Shown here: positions 21,205 to 31,583 of the stretch, in pieces
Numbering within the stretch: the first letter of the stretch is position 1
Layout: every line of letters begins with the position of its first letter
Assembly (NCBI GenBank): GCA_021790335.1
Contig: JAJYEE010000009.1
Coordinates: 17,876 to 81,875, forward strand
Direction of reading: 5' to 3'
Origin: Pseudomonadota bacterium
GTDB lineage: Bacteria > Pseudomonadota > Gammaproteobacteria > Acidiferrobacterales > UBA6901
DNA: 64,000 nucleotides
Translations under genes and position numbers: made by a program
Notes under the pieces: model-generated
Database searches by the model: none
What the model saw: only the letters and a program-made list of their open reading frames with translations
Told to the model about the DNA's origin: nothing

Positions 21205-24200
21205 TCAACCTGGGTGGGATGCCCCGGCGTAGATTAAACGGACATGCTCCTGCCCTGCAAGTTGCGACAGGCGCTCCAGCACCGCACCGCTCGGAGTGAT
21301 CCGCCACTCCTGCCCGAGGACAATCTGTGCCTCGGCGTCGTCCCGCCGGTATCGAAGCAGTACCGGACACTTGCCTGGCGTTGCGGGTTTGAGGATTTCC
21401 TGCAGATCGCGCGTGAAGCCGTTTCCGGCAAGCTGCGCATCCACATCGATCTCCAGAGCGCTCGCCATGGCCGCACGCGCCTGGTCGATGTCGTATATCT
21501 TCTCCGCGCTCATCCGGAAACCACCGGAGTACTCATCGACGCTCACCGGCCCCTCGACGATCAGAAGGTTATCCTTGCCAAGCAGCTCGCGATGACGCTC
21601 GTACATCTCCGAGAACACGGCGAGCTCCAGCTGCCCGGTGCGGTCATCCAGCGTAACGAATGCCATGCGGTCGCCGCGGCGGGTATTCATCGTGCGCATG
21701 CCTACGACAAGCCCGGCCACAACCACCGTGCGGTCCTCGATCGGCTTCAGATCCGCCAGACAGCTGTCGGTGATGTGGCGAAGCTCTTCCTCATAGCGCC
21801 TGATGGGGTGTCCGGTGAGATAAAGACCGAGCGTCTCCTTTTCCCCCTGAAGGCGCTGCTCCTCTGTCCACGGGGCAATCTCCGTGAAGCGCGGCTCTTC
21901 GACCGGGCTGCTCCCCGCCGAAAACATGTCGTCCTGGCCAGCATCACGGTTCTTGCTGTACTGACCGGCAGCCGCGAGCGCGGTATTGAGCGACGCGGTC
22001 ATCGATGCGCGGTCCGGCCCGAGCCCATCCAGCGCCCCGGCCCGTATCAGCGATTCAAGGACACGCCGGTTTACGCGCCGCAGATCGATGCGCCGACACA
22101 GGTCGAACAGATCACGGAAGGCTCCGCCGTTGCAGCGCGCATCGACAACGGCCTCTATGGCTGACGCGCCCAAACCCTTGATGGCGCCCAGGCCATAGAG
22201 AATCGTGAGGCTCGGATGCCGTGCTCCGTCTCCCTCCGGCTGCGCCACCGCATCCGGGCCACTGTGGTCGAGCGGCACGAAGGCATGGTCGCAGCGATTG
22301 ATGTCGGGCGGAAGCAGAGTGATGTTCATGTTGCGGCACTCGGCGATCATCGTCACAACCTTGTCGGTCTTGTCCATATCCGCCGACAGCACTGCCGCCA
22401 TGAAAGCCGCCGGATAGTGCGCCTTGAGCCACGCGGTCTGATAGGCGATCAGTGCATAGGCGGCGGAGTGCGAACGGTTGAATCCGTAGCCGGCGAATTT
22501 CTCGATCAGGTTGAAGATGTCGCTGGCAAGCTTCTCGCTCACCCCGCGCGCCGCCGCTCCCGCGACAAAAACGTCGCGCTGCTTGGCCATCTCCTCGGGC
22601 TTCTTCTTGCCCATCGCCCGTCGCAGCAGGTCCGCGCTTCCGAGCGTATAACCCGCCAGAACCCGCGCGATCTGCATTACCTGCTCCTGGTAGAGGATCA
22701 CGCCGTAGGTCGGTTTGAGAATGGGCTCCAGGCTCGGATGCGGATATTTGATGCGTTCGCGCCCGTGCTTGCGATTGATGAAATCGTCGACCATTCCGGA
22801 CTGCAGGGGTCCGGGACGGAACAGCGCCACCAGCGCCACGATTTCCTCGAAATTGTCAGGCTGCAGGCGCTGGATGAGATCCTTCATTCCGCGCGACTCG
22901 AGCTGGAACAGCGCAGTGGTACGGCAGGACTTGAGAAGCGCGTAGGTCGCTGGATCGTCGATGGGTATCTGCTCTATGACCAGCGGCGCTTCACCCAGGC
23001 GCTCGCGCGCGGCGTTGATCGTCTTGACCGCCTTGTCGATGATGGTGAGGTTGCGCAGGCCGAGAAAATCGAACTTGACCAGTCCGATCGTTTCGACGTC
23101 TTTCATATCCAGCTGCGTCACGAACTGCTTGCTTCCCTGCTCGCAGTACAGCGGCATGAAATCGGTAAGCGCGCTCGGCGCAATGACCACGCCCGCCGCA
23201 TGCTTGCCCGCCGAGCGCGCAAGCCCTTCAAGCGCGCGTGCCGTATCGAGAAGCGCGCGCACGTCCTCTTCGCCCTCGTAGCGTTCCCGCAGCATCGGCT
23301 CGCGCTCGATCGCCCTATCAAGCGTCATGTCCAGTTCCATGGGTATCAGCTTGGCGAGCTTGTCCACGTAACCGTACGGATGGTCCAGCACGCGCCCCAC
23401 GTCGCGCACCACGGCTTTCGCCGCCATCGTGCCGTGGGTGATGATCTGGCACACCTTTTCCTTTCCGTAGCGCCGGGTGACGTAGTCGATGACGCGGTCG
23501 CGTCCCTCTATGCAGAAGTCCACGTCGAAATCCGGCAGCGACACACGCTCGGGATTAAGAAAGCGTTCGAACAGCAGTTCGTACTTGATCGGATCCAGCG
23601 CCGTGATTCCCAGCGCATAGGCCACCAGCGAGCCGGCGCCCGAGCCGCGCCCCGGCCCGACCGGCACATTGTTGTTCTTGGCCCATTCAATGAAGTCGGC
23701 GACGATCAGAAAATAGCCGGCGAACCCCATTTGCACAATTACTCCCAGCTCCAGGTCGAGCCGCCGCAGATATTCATCAGCGCGTGCCGCGCGCGTCTCC
23801 GCCGACATGATCTGGAACCGCGCTTCCAGGCCGGTTCGCGCCTGGGCCCGCAGAACCTCGTCAACGCTCTGCCCAGGCGGCAACGGAAAGTCTGGAAGGT
23901 AATTGTGGCCGAACTCCAAGCGCAGGTTGCAACGCCGGGCGATCTCCACGGAATTCTCGACAGCCTCGGGAAGATCCTGGAACAGCACCGCCATTTCCCC
24001 GCCGGACCGGAAATACTGCTGTTCGGTATAGCGCCGCGGGCGTCGGCTGTCGGTCAGGATGCGGCCGTCCTGGATGCACACCCGCACCTCGTGCGCCTCG
24101 AAGTCCTCGGGGCGCAGGAACCGCACGGCGTTGGTCGCCACGACCGGCAGCCCTTTGCGCTCGGCCAGACGCACGGCTGCATTGTTGTACTCGTCCTGCA

Positions 24201-24726
24201 GCGGTTGTCCGGTGCGCTGAAGCTCGAGGTAGTAGCGGTCGCCGAAAACCCGCCGATACTCCTCGGCGAGGTTATCGGCAAGATCACTGTTGCCCGCCAG
24301 CAGGGCCTGGGCGATATCGCCCTCGAGAGCACCGGAAAGCGCGATGAGCCCGCCACTGCGCGCCCACAGCCAGTCTTTAGCAACACGCGGCCGCCCGGCA
24401 AACTGTCCTTCGCCGTAAGCCAGGGTGAGCACCTGGCTCAGGTTGCGGTAGCCCGCAGCGTCCTGACACAAGAGCACCAGCCGGCTGGGCTTGTTGCGGT
24501 CCGACGGATTCTCGATCCAGAGATCCGCACCGATAATCGGTTTCAGGCCGGCCGCCACAGCAGCCTGGTAAAATTTTACCATTCCGAACACATTAGCCAG
24601 GTCGGTGAGCGCCACCGCCGGCATCTCCTGCGCAACGGCGGTTGCCACCAGCTCATCGATGCGCACAATGCCGTCGATGAGGGAAAACTCGGAATGAACG
24701 TGAAGATGGACGAAAGGAATGCTCAC
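21205..24726 (-). CDS. dnaE: DNA polymerase III subunit alpha
   Basis: This protein of 1173 residues starts with the PHP domain (FVHLHVHSEFSLIDGIVRIDEL). The palm holds the catalytic motif SLPDFDVDFCIEGRD, and the fingers region contains YQEQVMQIARVLAGY and GYGFNRSHSAAYA. A helix-hairpin-helix region and an OB fold (VVVAGLVVGMRTMNTRRGDRMAFVTLDD) follow. It is the replicative polymerase catalytic subunit. The frame extends to 24801, but the GTG at 24726 (MSIPFVHLH) matches the family start; no good ribosome site precedes it. Length agrees with E. coli DnaE (1160). Confidence 0.98.
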   Translation of the reverse strand: MSIPFVHLHVHSEFSLIDGIVRIDELVATAVAQEMPAVALTDLANVFGMVKFYQAAVAAGLKPIIGADLWIENPSDRNKPSRLVLLCQDAAGYRNLSQVLTLAYGEGQFAGRPRVAKDWLWARSGGLIALSGALEGDIAQALLAGNSDLADNLAEEYRRVFGDRYYLELQRTGQPLQDEYNNAAVRLAERKGLPVVATNAVRFLRPEDFEAHEVRVCIQDGRILTDSRRPRRYTEQQYFRSGGEMAVLFQDLPEAVENSVEIARRCNLRLEFGHNYLPDFPLPPGQSVDEVLRAQARTGLEARFQIMSAETRAARADEYLRRLDLELGVIVQMGFAGYFLIVADFIEWAKNNNVPVGPGRGSGAGSLVAYALGITALDPIKYELLFERFLNPERVSLPDFDVDFCIEGRDRVIDYVTRRYGKEKVCQIITHGTMAAKAVVRDVGRVLDHPYGYVDKLAKLIPMELDMTLDRAIEREPMLRERYEGEEDVRALLDTARALEGLARSAGKHAAGVVIAPSALTDFMPLYCEQGSKQFVTQLDMKDVETIGLVKFDFLGLRNLTIIDKAVKTINAARERLGEAPLVIEQIPIDDPATYALLKSCRTTALFQLESRGMKDLIQRLQPDNFEEIVALVALFRPGPLQSGMVDDFINRKHGRERIKYPHPSLEPILKPTYGVILYQEQVMQIARVLAGYTLGSADLLRRAMGKKKPEEMAKQRDVFVAGAAARGVSEKLASDIFNLIEKFAGYGFNRSHSAAYALIAYQTAWLKAHYPAAFMAAVLSADMDKTDKVVTMIAECRNMNITLLPPDINRCDHAFVPLDHSGPDAVAQPEGDGARHPSLTILYGLGAIKGLGASAIEAVVDARCNGGAFRDLFDLCRRIDLRRVNRRVLESLIRAGALDGLGPDRASMTASLNTALAAAGQYSKNRDAGQDDMFSAGSSPVEEPRFTEIAPWTEEQRLQGEKETLGLYLTGHPIRRYEEELRHITDSCLADLKPIEDRTVVVAGLVVGMRTMNTRRGDRMAFVTLDDRTGQLELAVFSEMYERHRELLGKDNLLIVEGPVSVDEYSGGFRMSAEKIYDIDQARAAMASALEIDVDAQLAGNGFTRDLQEILKPATPGKCPVLLRYRRDDAEAQIVLGQEWRITPSGAVLERLSQLAGQEHVRLIYAGASHPG

Positions 24727-24870
24727 AGGAGGTATTTCAACGCAAAAGGCCGCGCCAGGAAAGACATGGCGCCGGACCCGCCTGCATCCTGCCGCCCGCA
24801 CCGGGCACCGGGTCGGGCGTGCGATCGAGGAACGTCCGGCAGACCGGGGGAATGCCGCGGACGGGAGGGT

Positions 24871-25470
24871 TCAGGTGCGCGCATTCTGCTGCCCCAGCAG
24901 GCGGCGTACCGGACCGAAGCTGCGCCGGTGGGCGAGGCTGACGCCGTACCGCTCCAGGGCGGCCAGATGCTGGGGCGTCGGATAACCCTTGTGACGGGCA
25001 AAATCGTAACCCGGAAAAACACTGTCCAGGGCGCACATCTCGGCATCGCGGGCAACTTTGGCCAAAATCGAAGCAGCCGATATTGCCGGTTCCGTGACAT
25101 CTCCCCGCACGATAGCGCGAGCGGCGCACCGCAGGCGCGGCACCTGGTTGCCGTCGATCAGGGCTTCCACCGGCGCGGGTTCCAGTGCGGCGACTGCCCG
25201 GCTCATGGCCAGCAGGCTCGCCTGCAAAATATTCAGGTGGTCTATCTCCTCGACGGACGCAGATGCCACCGCCCAGGCCAGGGCATGGGAGCGGATTTGC
25301 TCGGCAAGGGCCTCGCGTCGCGCCGGCGCCAGGGTCTTTGAGTCCGCCAGCCCGACGACCGGTCGCTGCGGATCGAGAATCACCGCGGCCGCCAGAACCG
25401 GGCCCGCCAGCGGTCCGCGACCGGCTTCGTCGACCCCGGCCACGAGCAAGGCGGCACGCGGACTGCTCAT
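24871..25470 (-). CDS. rnhB: Ribonuclease HII
   Basis: This 199-residue enzyme cuts RNA in RNA-DNA hybrids, including single embedded ribonucleotides. [18 protein letters not shown] holds the first catalytic Asp and Glu; [13 protein letters not shown] and a later LIDGNQVP and [13 protein letters not shown] complete the active-site pattern. It overlaps lpxB by four bases and precedes dnaE by about 140 bases, the order found in E. coli. Confidence 0.96.
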   Translation of the reverse strand: MSSPRAALLVAGVDEAGRGPLAGPVLAAAVILDPQRPVVGLADSKTLAPARREALAEQIRSHALAWAVASASVEEIDHLNILQASLLAMSRAVAALEPAPVEALIDGNQVPRLRCAARAIVRGDVTEPAISAASILAKVARDAEMCALDSVFPGYDFARHKGYPTPQHLAALERYGVSLAHRRSFGPVRRLLGQQNART

Positions 25471-26642
25471 GCCGGGCCCGCCCCGGCGCGGCCAAGCTCC
25501 TGCAGGACGGCCTCCGCGGCCCTTTCGCTGGCGCCGCGCCGCAACTGCTCATGGATCTTCCCGAACGCCTGCAGCGTCTCGCGCCTTCGGTCCGGATGGG
25601 TCAGCAGGTCTTCAATCTCGCACCCCAGCTTCTCGGGCACCGCGTCGCGCTGCAACAGCTCCGGCACCAGCGCGCTGCCGGCCAGATTGTTGGGCATCGA
25701 GTAGCGGCGCACATGCGAAAATAGCTTGATCAGCATGTAGCTCGGCCAGGACACCCGGTAGGTGACAACCATCAGGCGTTTGACCAGAAGCGCCTCAAGG
25801 GTTGCGGTGCCGGACGCCACCAGAGCAACGTCGGCCGCACCCAGAGCATCGCGCGAGTGACCGTGCAGACGCGTAAGCGGCAGATCCCAGGCGCTGTTGT
25901 GCTTTATCGCATCCTCGAATATCTGGCGCGTGCTGCGGTTCACGAACGGCGCAATGAATTGCATGTCGGGGTGCCGGCCATGCAACCACAGCGCTGTCTT
26001 CACGAACACGTCGGCGAGCGCGCGCAGTTCGCTCACGCGGCTACCGGGAAGAAGAGCGACTATGACCCTGTCCAGTGGAAGCCTCAGCTGCGCGCGCACC
26101 AGCCGCATATCCACCCGCTCGGGGATTTCGTCCGCCAACGGATGTCCGACGAATTCCACCGGCACACCACGAGACCGGTAAAACTGCTCTTCGAACGGAA
26201 ATAGTGTCAGCATTCGATCGACCGCTTTGCGTATCTTGCGCACGCGATAGCTGCGCCACGCCCATACCTGCGGACTGACGTAATGCAGGGTGCGGATGCC
26301 GGCACGTCTGAGCGCATGTTCCAGCCCCAGATTGAAGCCGGGGGAATCTATGCCGATGAACAAGTCCGGGGGGTTGTCCAGGAAATGGTGCCGCAAACGG
26401 GCGCGGATCGCACGCAGCTCGCGGTATCGGCCCAATACCTCGGTCAGGCCGAGTACCGACAGCCGTTCCATAGGAAACAGGCTGTTGCAGCCGAGCGCCG
26501 TCATCTCCGGCCCTCCAATCCCTTCGAACTCGACAGACGGAAGGCGCTTCCTCAGCGCCTGGATCAGGCGTGCACCCAGCAGGTCGCCAGACACCTCACC
26601 GGCTACGACACCGATGCGAACGGTCGAAGTGGATCGCGGCAT
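25467..26642 (-). CDS. lpxB: Lipid-A-disaccharide synthase
   Basis: This 391-residue GT19 enzyme joins UDP-2,3-diacylglucosamine with lipid X to give the lipid A disaccharide at the inner membrane. [19 protein letters not shown] opens the domain, followed by [48 protein letters not shown] and [13 protein letters not shown] in the donor site. It follows lpxA by 15 bases and overlaps rnhB. The run lpxD-fabZ-lpxA-lpxB supplies consecutive lipid A steps. Confidence 0.97.
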   Translation of the reverse strand: MPRSTSTVRIGVVAGEVSGDLLGARLIQALRKRLPSVEFEGIGGPEMTALGCNSLFPMERLSVLGLTEVLGRYRELRAIRARLRHHFLDNPPDLFIGIDSPGFNLGLEHALRRAGIRTLHYVSPQVWAWRSYRVRKIRKAVDRMLTLFPFEEQFYRSRGVPVEFVGHPLADEIPERVDMRLVRAQLRLPLDRVIVALLPGSRVSELRALADVFVKTALWLHGRHPDMQFIAPFVNRSTRQIFEDAIKHNSAWDLPLTRLHGHSRDALGAADVALVASGTATLEALLVKRLMVVTYRVSWPSYMLIKLFSHVRRYSMPNNLAGSALVPELLQRDAVPEKLGCEIEDLLTHPDRRRETLQAFGKIHEQLRRGASERAAEAVLQELGRAGAGPA

Positions 26643-26657
26643 TTCTCTTCACATGCT

Positions 26658-27428
26658 CTAACGTATGATGCCGCGGTGCGACTGCCGGATGAAGTCCGCG
26701 AGATGACGGACCTCCTCGTGCTCCTGTGCCATGCTGTCCAGACGTTCAAGTGCCTGGTCCAGTTTCAGCCCCGACCGGTAAATGATCTTGTACGCGCGTC
26801 GGAGCGCGTCGATGGCGGCTTCTGAAAAGCCGCGCCGCTTGAGCCCGCGCAAATTGAGGCCATACGGTCTGGCCGTGTTCCCGGAGGCAAGAATGAACGG
26901 CGGCACGTCCTTGAACGTTATGGTCGCGATGCCGGTCATGCAGTGCGCACCAACGCGACAGAACTGGTGAATGCCGGTGAATCCGCCGAGAATCGCATAG
27001 TCGCCAACGAATACGTGCCCCGCCAGGCTGGCGCAGTTGGCGAACACAGTCTTGTTGCCGACGTGGCAGTCGTGCGCGACATGCACATAGGCCATGAACA
27101 GATTATCGTCACCGATGTGCGTGAGTCCGCCACCGGCAACGGTACCGCGGCTGAACGTGCAGTACTCACGCACGATGTTGCGGTCACCGACCTCCAGCCG
27201 CGTCGGCTCGCCGGCGTATTTCAGATCCTGCGGCGCTTCGCCGAGCGAGGCGAACTGGAAGATCCGGTTCTGCCTTCCGATGCGCGTGGGGCCATTGATG
27301 ACCACATGCGGACCGATCCAGCTGCCGTCGCCGATCTCCACTCCCGCACCGATGACCGAGAATGGACCGACATGCACGTTCTCTCCCAGACGTGCCGAGG
27401 GATCTATGATGGCCTGCGGATGAATCAC
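26658..27428 (-). CDS. lpxA: UDP-N-acetylglucosamine O-acyltransferase
   Basis: This 256-residue protein shows left-handed beta-helix hexapeptide repeats (IDPSARLGENVHVGPFSVIGAGVEIGDGSWIG). The active-site segment YVHVAHDCHVGNKTVFAN includes the catalytic His, and CMTGIATITFKDVPPF plus the C-terminal helices (SEAAIDALRRAYKIIYRSG) are standard. It performs the first lipid A step, adding a 3-hydroxyacyl chain from ACP. The fabZ stop is at 27429, immediately before the lpxA start in transcription order. Confidence 0.97.
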   Translation of the reverse strand: MIHPQAIIDPSARLGENVHVGPFSVIGAGVEIGDGSWIGPHVVINGPTRIGRQNRIFQFASLGEAPQDLKYAGEPTRLEVGDRNIVREYCTFSRGTVAGGGLTHIGDDNLFMAYVHVAHDCHVGNKTVFANCASLAGHVFVGDYAILGGFTGIHQFCRVGAHCMTGIATITFKDVPPFILASGNTARPYGLNLRGLKRRGFSEAAIDALRRAYKIIYRSGLKLDQALERLDSMAQEHEEVRHLADFIRQSHRGIIR

Positions 27429-27875
27429 CTACTCGAATTCCTTGTATGTGCACATCAGCTCCGCGCTGCAGCAAAGTTCTCCATCAACCTTGGCGGCGGC
27501 ATTGAACTTGTAAATGCCATGCATCTTCCGCTTCAGCGATACTTCTATGCGCAACTGGTCGCCGGGCTCTACCGGGCGCTTGAAGCGCGCCTTGTCGATA
27601 CCTACAAACAGATACACCGAGTTCTGAGTCGGCAGGGTCTCCGCCGTCCTGAAGGAAAGAACACCGCAGGCCTGAGCCATCGCTTCCACCACCAGCACTC
27701 CGGGCATGACCGGACGATTCGGAAAATGCCCCTGGAAAAACGGTTCATTGATGGTGACGTTCTTGATTGCCACCAGTGACTCATCGGGCGTGTACTCCAA
27801 CACTCGGTCGATCAGCAGAAACGGGTAGCGATGCGGGAGATGTTTCAGTACGTTATAGATATCCAAACTAGTCAA
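27429..27875 (-). CDS. fabZ: 3-hydroxyacyl-[acyl-carrier-protein] dehydratase FabZ
   Basis: This hot-dog fold protein has [15 protein letters not shown] and the active-site segment [20 protein letters not shown], with the catalytic His and Glu. It dehydrates 3-hydroxyacyl-ACP in fatty acid elongation and so competes with LpxA and LpxD for substrate. The frame is open to 27965 but the domain starts at [10 protein letters not shown] chose the TTG at 27875, eight bases after GAGGG; it overlaps the lpxD end. A second TTG at 27866 is possible. No ATG fits. Confidence 0.94.
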   Translation of the reverse strand: MTSLDIYNVLKHLPHRYPFLLIDRVLEYTPDESLVAIKNVTINEPFFQGHFPNRPVMPGVLVVEAMAQACGVLSFRTAETLPTQNSVYLFVGIDKARFKRPVEPGDQLRIEVSLKRKMHGIYKFNAAAKVDGELCCSAELMCTYKEFE

Positions 27876-28911
27876 GTTTTTCGCCCTCGATAAGCCTCTG
27901 CACCTTCTGTTCAAGTTCTTTGACCCGACGCACGAGCGCGTCCAGCTGGCGCAGTCTCGCCGCATTCTTGCGCCACGTACCGGCCTCTTCGGACGAGATC
28001 GCCGATGAATAGACTCCCGGCTTCGTTATCGATCCAGACACCAGAGATGTACCGGTAACGTGCACATCGTCGGTGATTTCCAGATGTCCGGCGATGCCGG
28101 CACGCCCTCCGAATGTGCAACGCTTGCCGATGACGACGCTACCGGCGACACCGACGAACGCCGCCATTGCCGTATGTTCGCCGATTTGCACGTTGTGCGC
28201 AATTTGGATCAGATTATCCAGCTTGACGCCGTCGGCGACGACCGTATCGCCGAGGGCACCGCGATCGATGGTGGTGTTCGCACCGACATCTACGTCGTCG
28301 CCCAGCACCACCCGTCCGAGCTGCGGCACCTTCACCCAGCTCGCGCCGTCATGCACATAACCGAAGCCGTCGCTGCCTATCACCGCGCCCGGGTGTATGA
28401 TGCATCGCCTTCCCACTATACACTCGCGGCATACCGTCACGTGCGCGACCAGGCGGCTTCCCGCACCGATCCTGGCTCCGCGATCGACAAAACTTCCCGG
28501 GCCGATGAACACGTTGTCGCCGATCACCGCACCGGCTTCTACGACCGCCTGCGGCCCGATCCAGGCCGTCGGAGAGACCTGCGCACCGTCTGCGACCGTC
28601 GCGCTGAAATGAATTCCCGGGTTCCAGGCCGGCTCCGGATTGAACAGCGCCGCAATCCGCGCAAAACACAGGTGCGGCTCATCCACTATGAGCGCAGTAC
28701 CGGAAAAATGCCGGACGTCGTCTTCGGTCAGGATCACGGCGCCGGCACGGGTGGTGGCAAGGTATCTGTGGAAGTTTGGGTTCGACAGGAACGCGATATC
28801 ACGCGGCCCTGCACCCGCCAGGGTCGCCACGCCGTCGATCTCGCGCGTCCCATCACCCCGCACCTGCCCGCGAAATCGCCGTGCAAGTTCTTCAAGTGTA
28901 ACCGCCGCCAT
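27868..28911 (-). CDS. lpxD: UDP-3-O-(3-hydroxyacyl)glucosamine N-acyltransferase
   Basis: The N-terminal uridine-binding domain ([30 protein letters not shown]) precedes a long hexapeptide-repeat beta-helix. [25 protein letters not shown] includes the catalytic His, and a C-terminal helix ([21 protein letters not shown]) follows. The enzyme adds the N-linked 3-hydroxyacyl chain in lipid A synthesis. The ATG at 28911 (MAAVTLEEL) is preferred over a TTG six bases earlier. Confidence 0.96.
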   Translation of the reverse strand: MAAVTLEELARRFRGQVRGDGTREIDGVATLAGAGPRDIAFLSNPNFHRYLATTRAGAVILTEDDVRHFSGTALIVDEPHLCFARIAALFNPEPAWNPGIHFSATVADGAQVSPTAWIGPQAVVEAGAVIGDNVFIGPGSFVDRGARIGAGSRLVAHVTVCRECIVGRRCIIHPGAVIGSDGFGYVHDGASWVKVPQLGRVVLGDDVDVGANTTIDRGALGDTVVADGVKLDNLIQIAHNVQIGEHTAMAAFVGVAGSVVIGKRCTFGGRAGIAGHLEITDDVHVTGTSLVSGSITKPGVYSSAISSEEAGTWRKNAARLRQLDALVRRVKELEQKVQRLIEGEKLD

Positions 28912-29253
28912 TGCCAATCCGGATTATCGCATCCCCAGCGCTTCTAGGCCGCCGGCGGCGGCAACCGCCCGCCTCGCCGGCCCCACTCCTCCCCCGCCTC
29001 ACACATATTACCAAACCGACCGCCATGCCGCTGCAGCCGCCACCGCCGCACATCCCGGACAGCACGTCCCCGTACAATGCGCCATCCCGCCCCGGCCGCC
29101 ACAAGGACACGCTCTGCGACCCTGGTTGCGCGTGCCGCACAGTTAGGTCGCGCTTACCCGCGATCCGGCAACGGAATCTTCGGTGTTGCGCCTCCGATTT
29201 CCCATACAACCGGCAGCGCGCCGACGCCCCTCACGCGGGCAGGCGCGCGCCCG
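28912..29253 (-). other. Non-coding gap between bamA and lpxD where skp is usually found
   Basis: About 340 bases with no credible gene. The only sizeable minus-strand frame (28892-29209) is Gly/Arg/Cys-rich, overlaps lpxD and resembles no family I know. Skp would need about 480 bases, and no Skp-like segment is readable in any frame. A promoter for lpxD could lie here, but no clear -10/-35 was seen. Confidence 0.6.
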
Positions 29254-31551
29254 TCATTGGAAAGTCGTGCCCAGCGAAAACTGGAACATCTCCGTGTTGT
29301 CCCCGGGCTTCTTGTTCAATGGAGTCGCGACACTGATGCTCAACGGTCCCACCGGAGAATACCAGTGGAAAGCCAGACCCGCCGCATAGCGCATCTGCCC
29401 GAGATCCACGGGCTGACCGGTTCCATACACCATACCGGCATCCGTAAACACACTCAAGCGCATGGATTTGTTGTCGGCCGCGGTGCCGGGAACCGGAAAA
29501 AGAAGCGAGGCGTTGGCAAGCACCCTGCGGTTACCGCCGATCGGCAGGGTCGGATTCGGCCCGCCTACGTCTTTCGGCCCGAGCGACTCGGGACTGAAGC
29601 CGCGCACGGTGCTGCTGCCGCCGGCATAGAAATTCTTGTAGAACGGCAGATCATGGGTATTGCCGTAGCCGCCGCCGAAATCATACTCGGCGCGTGCCTC
29701 CAGGGTATAGCGCGGACTGAGCGGATGATAGGCGCCTGCCTTCATCGTCATCAGGTAGTATTCCAAGTCGCTCCCCGGCACCGCCACCTCTGCCTGCAGA
29801 CGCTGATAGGTACCTTTCCGTGGAAAAATCGGATTATCGAGCGTATTGCGTTCCCAGCCCAACGTACCCTTGACAACGCTATTGTCGGGGCCGTACTTGG
29901 CCACGAAGTTCTGGGCAACCAGGGCACTGGACGTATTGACGCTCAGCGCTACGCGCTCGAAACCGAGCCCGAGGTTCAAAGTACGGAACTCTCCGATCGG
30001 TATGCCGTAGAGCACCGCCGCACCAACGGTGCTGGAGTTGTAGGCCGCGATGTAGGCGGCGGACGCGTTGATCTGACTGTCGTAGACGGTCAGACTGCGG
30101 CTCACTCCGTCCATCGTGTAATAGGGATTGGTGTAAGTAACGTCGACATGCTTGTCGTAACTGCTGGTGTCGACGCTCGTACTCAGCTGCTTGCCGGTAC
30201 CGAAAAGGTTCTGGAAGGTCACGCTCGCGGTCAACAGCAGATGATCCACGTCGGAATACCCTATTCCGGCCATGAAGTTGTTGACCAGCCGCTCCTTCAC
30301 GGCAACGTCCATATCAACCTCATCCGAGGTGCCCGGAACCGCCGGTGTCTCGACATTTACACTGTCAAACAGCCCCAGGCGCTGCAGGCGCCTGCGCGAG
30401 AGCTTGATCTTCGACGCCGAAAACCACGCGCCCTCGAACTGCCGCATCTCGCGTCGCAGCACATCGTCGTCAGTGCTGTTGTTGCCGATGAAATTCACGC
30501 GCCGTACGTACACACGCCGTCCCGGATCAATGTAAAACGTGAACGCCACACTCCCATTCTTGCGATCGATTTCAGGTACCGCATTCACGTTGGCAAATGC
30601 GTACCCCAGGTCGCCGAGACGTCCGGAAATGCGCTTGCTGCTGTCGACCACCTTTTGTCGCGAAAATACTGATCCGGGCTTTATGCTTATCAGCGACTTC
30701 AGTACCGCCTCCGGAAGGATGAGATTGCCTGCCAGCTTATACCCGGAAACCATGTAGCGCCGGCCCTCACTGATGTTGACGGTGATGTAGATCTGGCGCT
30801 TGTCGGGTGTGATCGACACCTCGGTGGAACCGATATTGAAATTGAGAAAACCGCGATCCTGGTAGAAAGCGCGCAGGTTTTCGAGGTCTCCGGCAAGCTG
30901 TTGCTTGGAGTACTGGTCGTTCTTGGTCAGAAAGCTGAACAGGGTCGGCGTGCTGAGCTTGAACGTGCCGAGCAGCTCCTTCTCGGAAAAGCTGTGGTTA
31001 CCGACGATGGTGATCTGCCGGATCTTTGCGACCTGCCCCTCGGAGACGGCGATATCGATGGCAACACGGTTGCGCGGTCGTGGCGTCACCGTGGTCTTCA
31101 CCTTGACTGCGTAATAGCCACGGGCAAAATACTGGCCCTTCAGTTCCTGTTCCATCTGGTCCAGCACCGACTTGTCGAGCACCCTGCCTTTGGCAAGGCC
31201 CACCTGCTCGAGCCCCTTCTTCAACGTGCTCTTGTCGAGTTCCTTGACTCCGGTAACCTTAATGCTGGCGATGGATGGTCTTTCGACAACCTTTACTATC
31301 AGCGTGCTGCCGCTGCGGTCAAGACTGACATCGCGAAAGAATCCGGTCTTGAACAGCGCCTTGATCGCATCGCTCGCGCGGCGCGACGTGACCGTGCTGC
31401 CGATTTTGATTGGCAGGTAATTGAACACAGTGCCTGCGGATATGCGTTGCAGTCCTATGACCCGGATGTCCTTGACTACGAAGGATTCGATTGCATAGGC
31501 AGGAGCGGCAACCAGCGCGCACAGAAGCAGAACCGCAGAAATTACTTTCAT
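29254..31551 (-). CDS. bamA: Outer membrane protein assembly factor BamA
   Basis: This 765-residue protein has a signal peptide (MKVISAVLLLCALVAAPAYA), five POTRA domains (for example FVVKDIRVIGLQRISAGTVFNYLPIKIG and RRVYVRRVNFIGNNSTDDDVLRREM) and an Omp85 beta-barrel that includes the RGF motif (TVRGFSPESLGP). BamA folds and inserts outer membrane proteins. It follows rseP by 32 bases as in E. coli. The last residues are SLGTTFQ: the usual terminal aromatic is followed by an extra Gln, which is mildly unusual for a barrel C-terminus. Confidence 0.97.
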   Translation of the reverse strand: MKVISAVLLLCALVAAPAYAIESFVVKDIRVIGLQRISAGTVFNYLPIKIGSTVTSRRASDAIKALFKTGFFRDVSLDRSGSTLIVKVVERPSIASIKVTGVKELDKSTLKKGLEQVGLAKGRVLDKSVLDQMEQELKGQYFARGYYAVKVKTTVTPRPRNRVAIDIAVSEGQVAKIRQITIVGNHSFSEKELLGTFKLSTPTLFSFLTKNDQYSKQQLAGDLENLRAFYQDRGFLNFNIGSTEVSITPDKRQIYITVNISEGRRYMVSGYKLAGNLILPEAVLKSLISIKPGSVFSRQKVVDSSKRISGRLGDLGYAFANVNAVPEIDRKNGSVAFTFYIDPGRRVYVRRVNFIGNNSTDDDVLRREMRQFEGAWFSASKIKLSRRRLQRLGLFDSVNVETPAVPGTSDEVDMDVAVKERLVNNFMAGIGYSDVDHLLLTASVTFQNLFGTGKQLSTSVDTSSYDKHVDVTYTNPYYTMDGVSRSLTVYDSQINASAAYIAAYNSSTVGAAVLYGIPIGEFRTLNLGLGFERVALSVNTSSALVAQNFVAKYGPDNSVVKGTLGWERNTLDNPIFPRKGTYQRLQAEVAVPGSDLEYYLMTMKAGAYHPLSPRYTLEARAEYDFGGGYGNTHDLPFYKNFYAGGSSTVRGFSPESLGPKDVGGPNPTLPIGGNRRVLANASLLFPVPGTAADNKSMRLSVFTDAGMVYGTGQPVDLGQMRYAAGLAFHWYSPVGPLSISVATPLNKKPGDNTEMFQFSLGTTFQ

Positions 31552-31583
31552 TATTTATATAGGCGGTGGAATTTGTGAATTGG

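Noticed and set aside
22216-25341. 1041-codon open frame on the plus strand opposite dnaE
   Set aside because: It is the antisense shadow of dnaE and rnhB caused by GC-rich codon use; the composition is Arg/His/Gln-rich with no domain, and the minus-strand genes are certain.
28892-29209. 105-codon minus-strand frame in the place of skp
   Set aside because: It overlaps lpxD, is Gly/Arg/Cys-rich, has no signal peptide and no helical Skp-like region.
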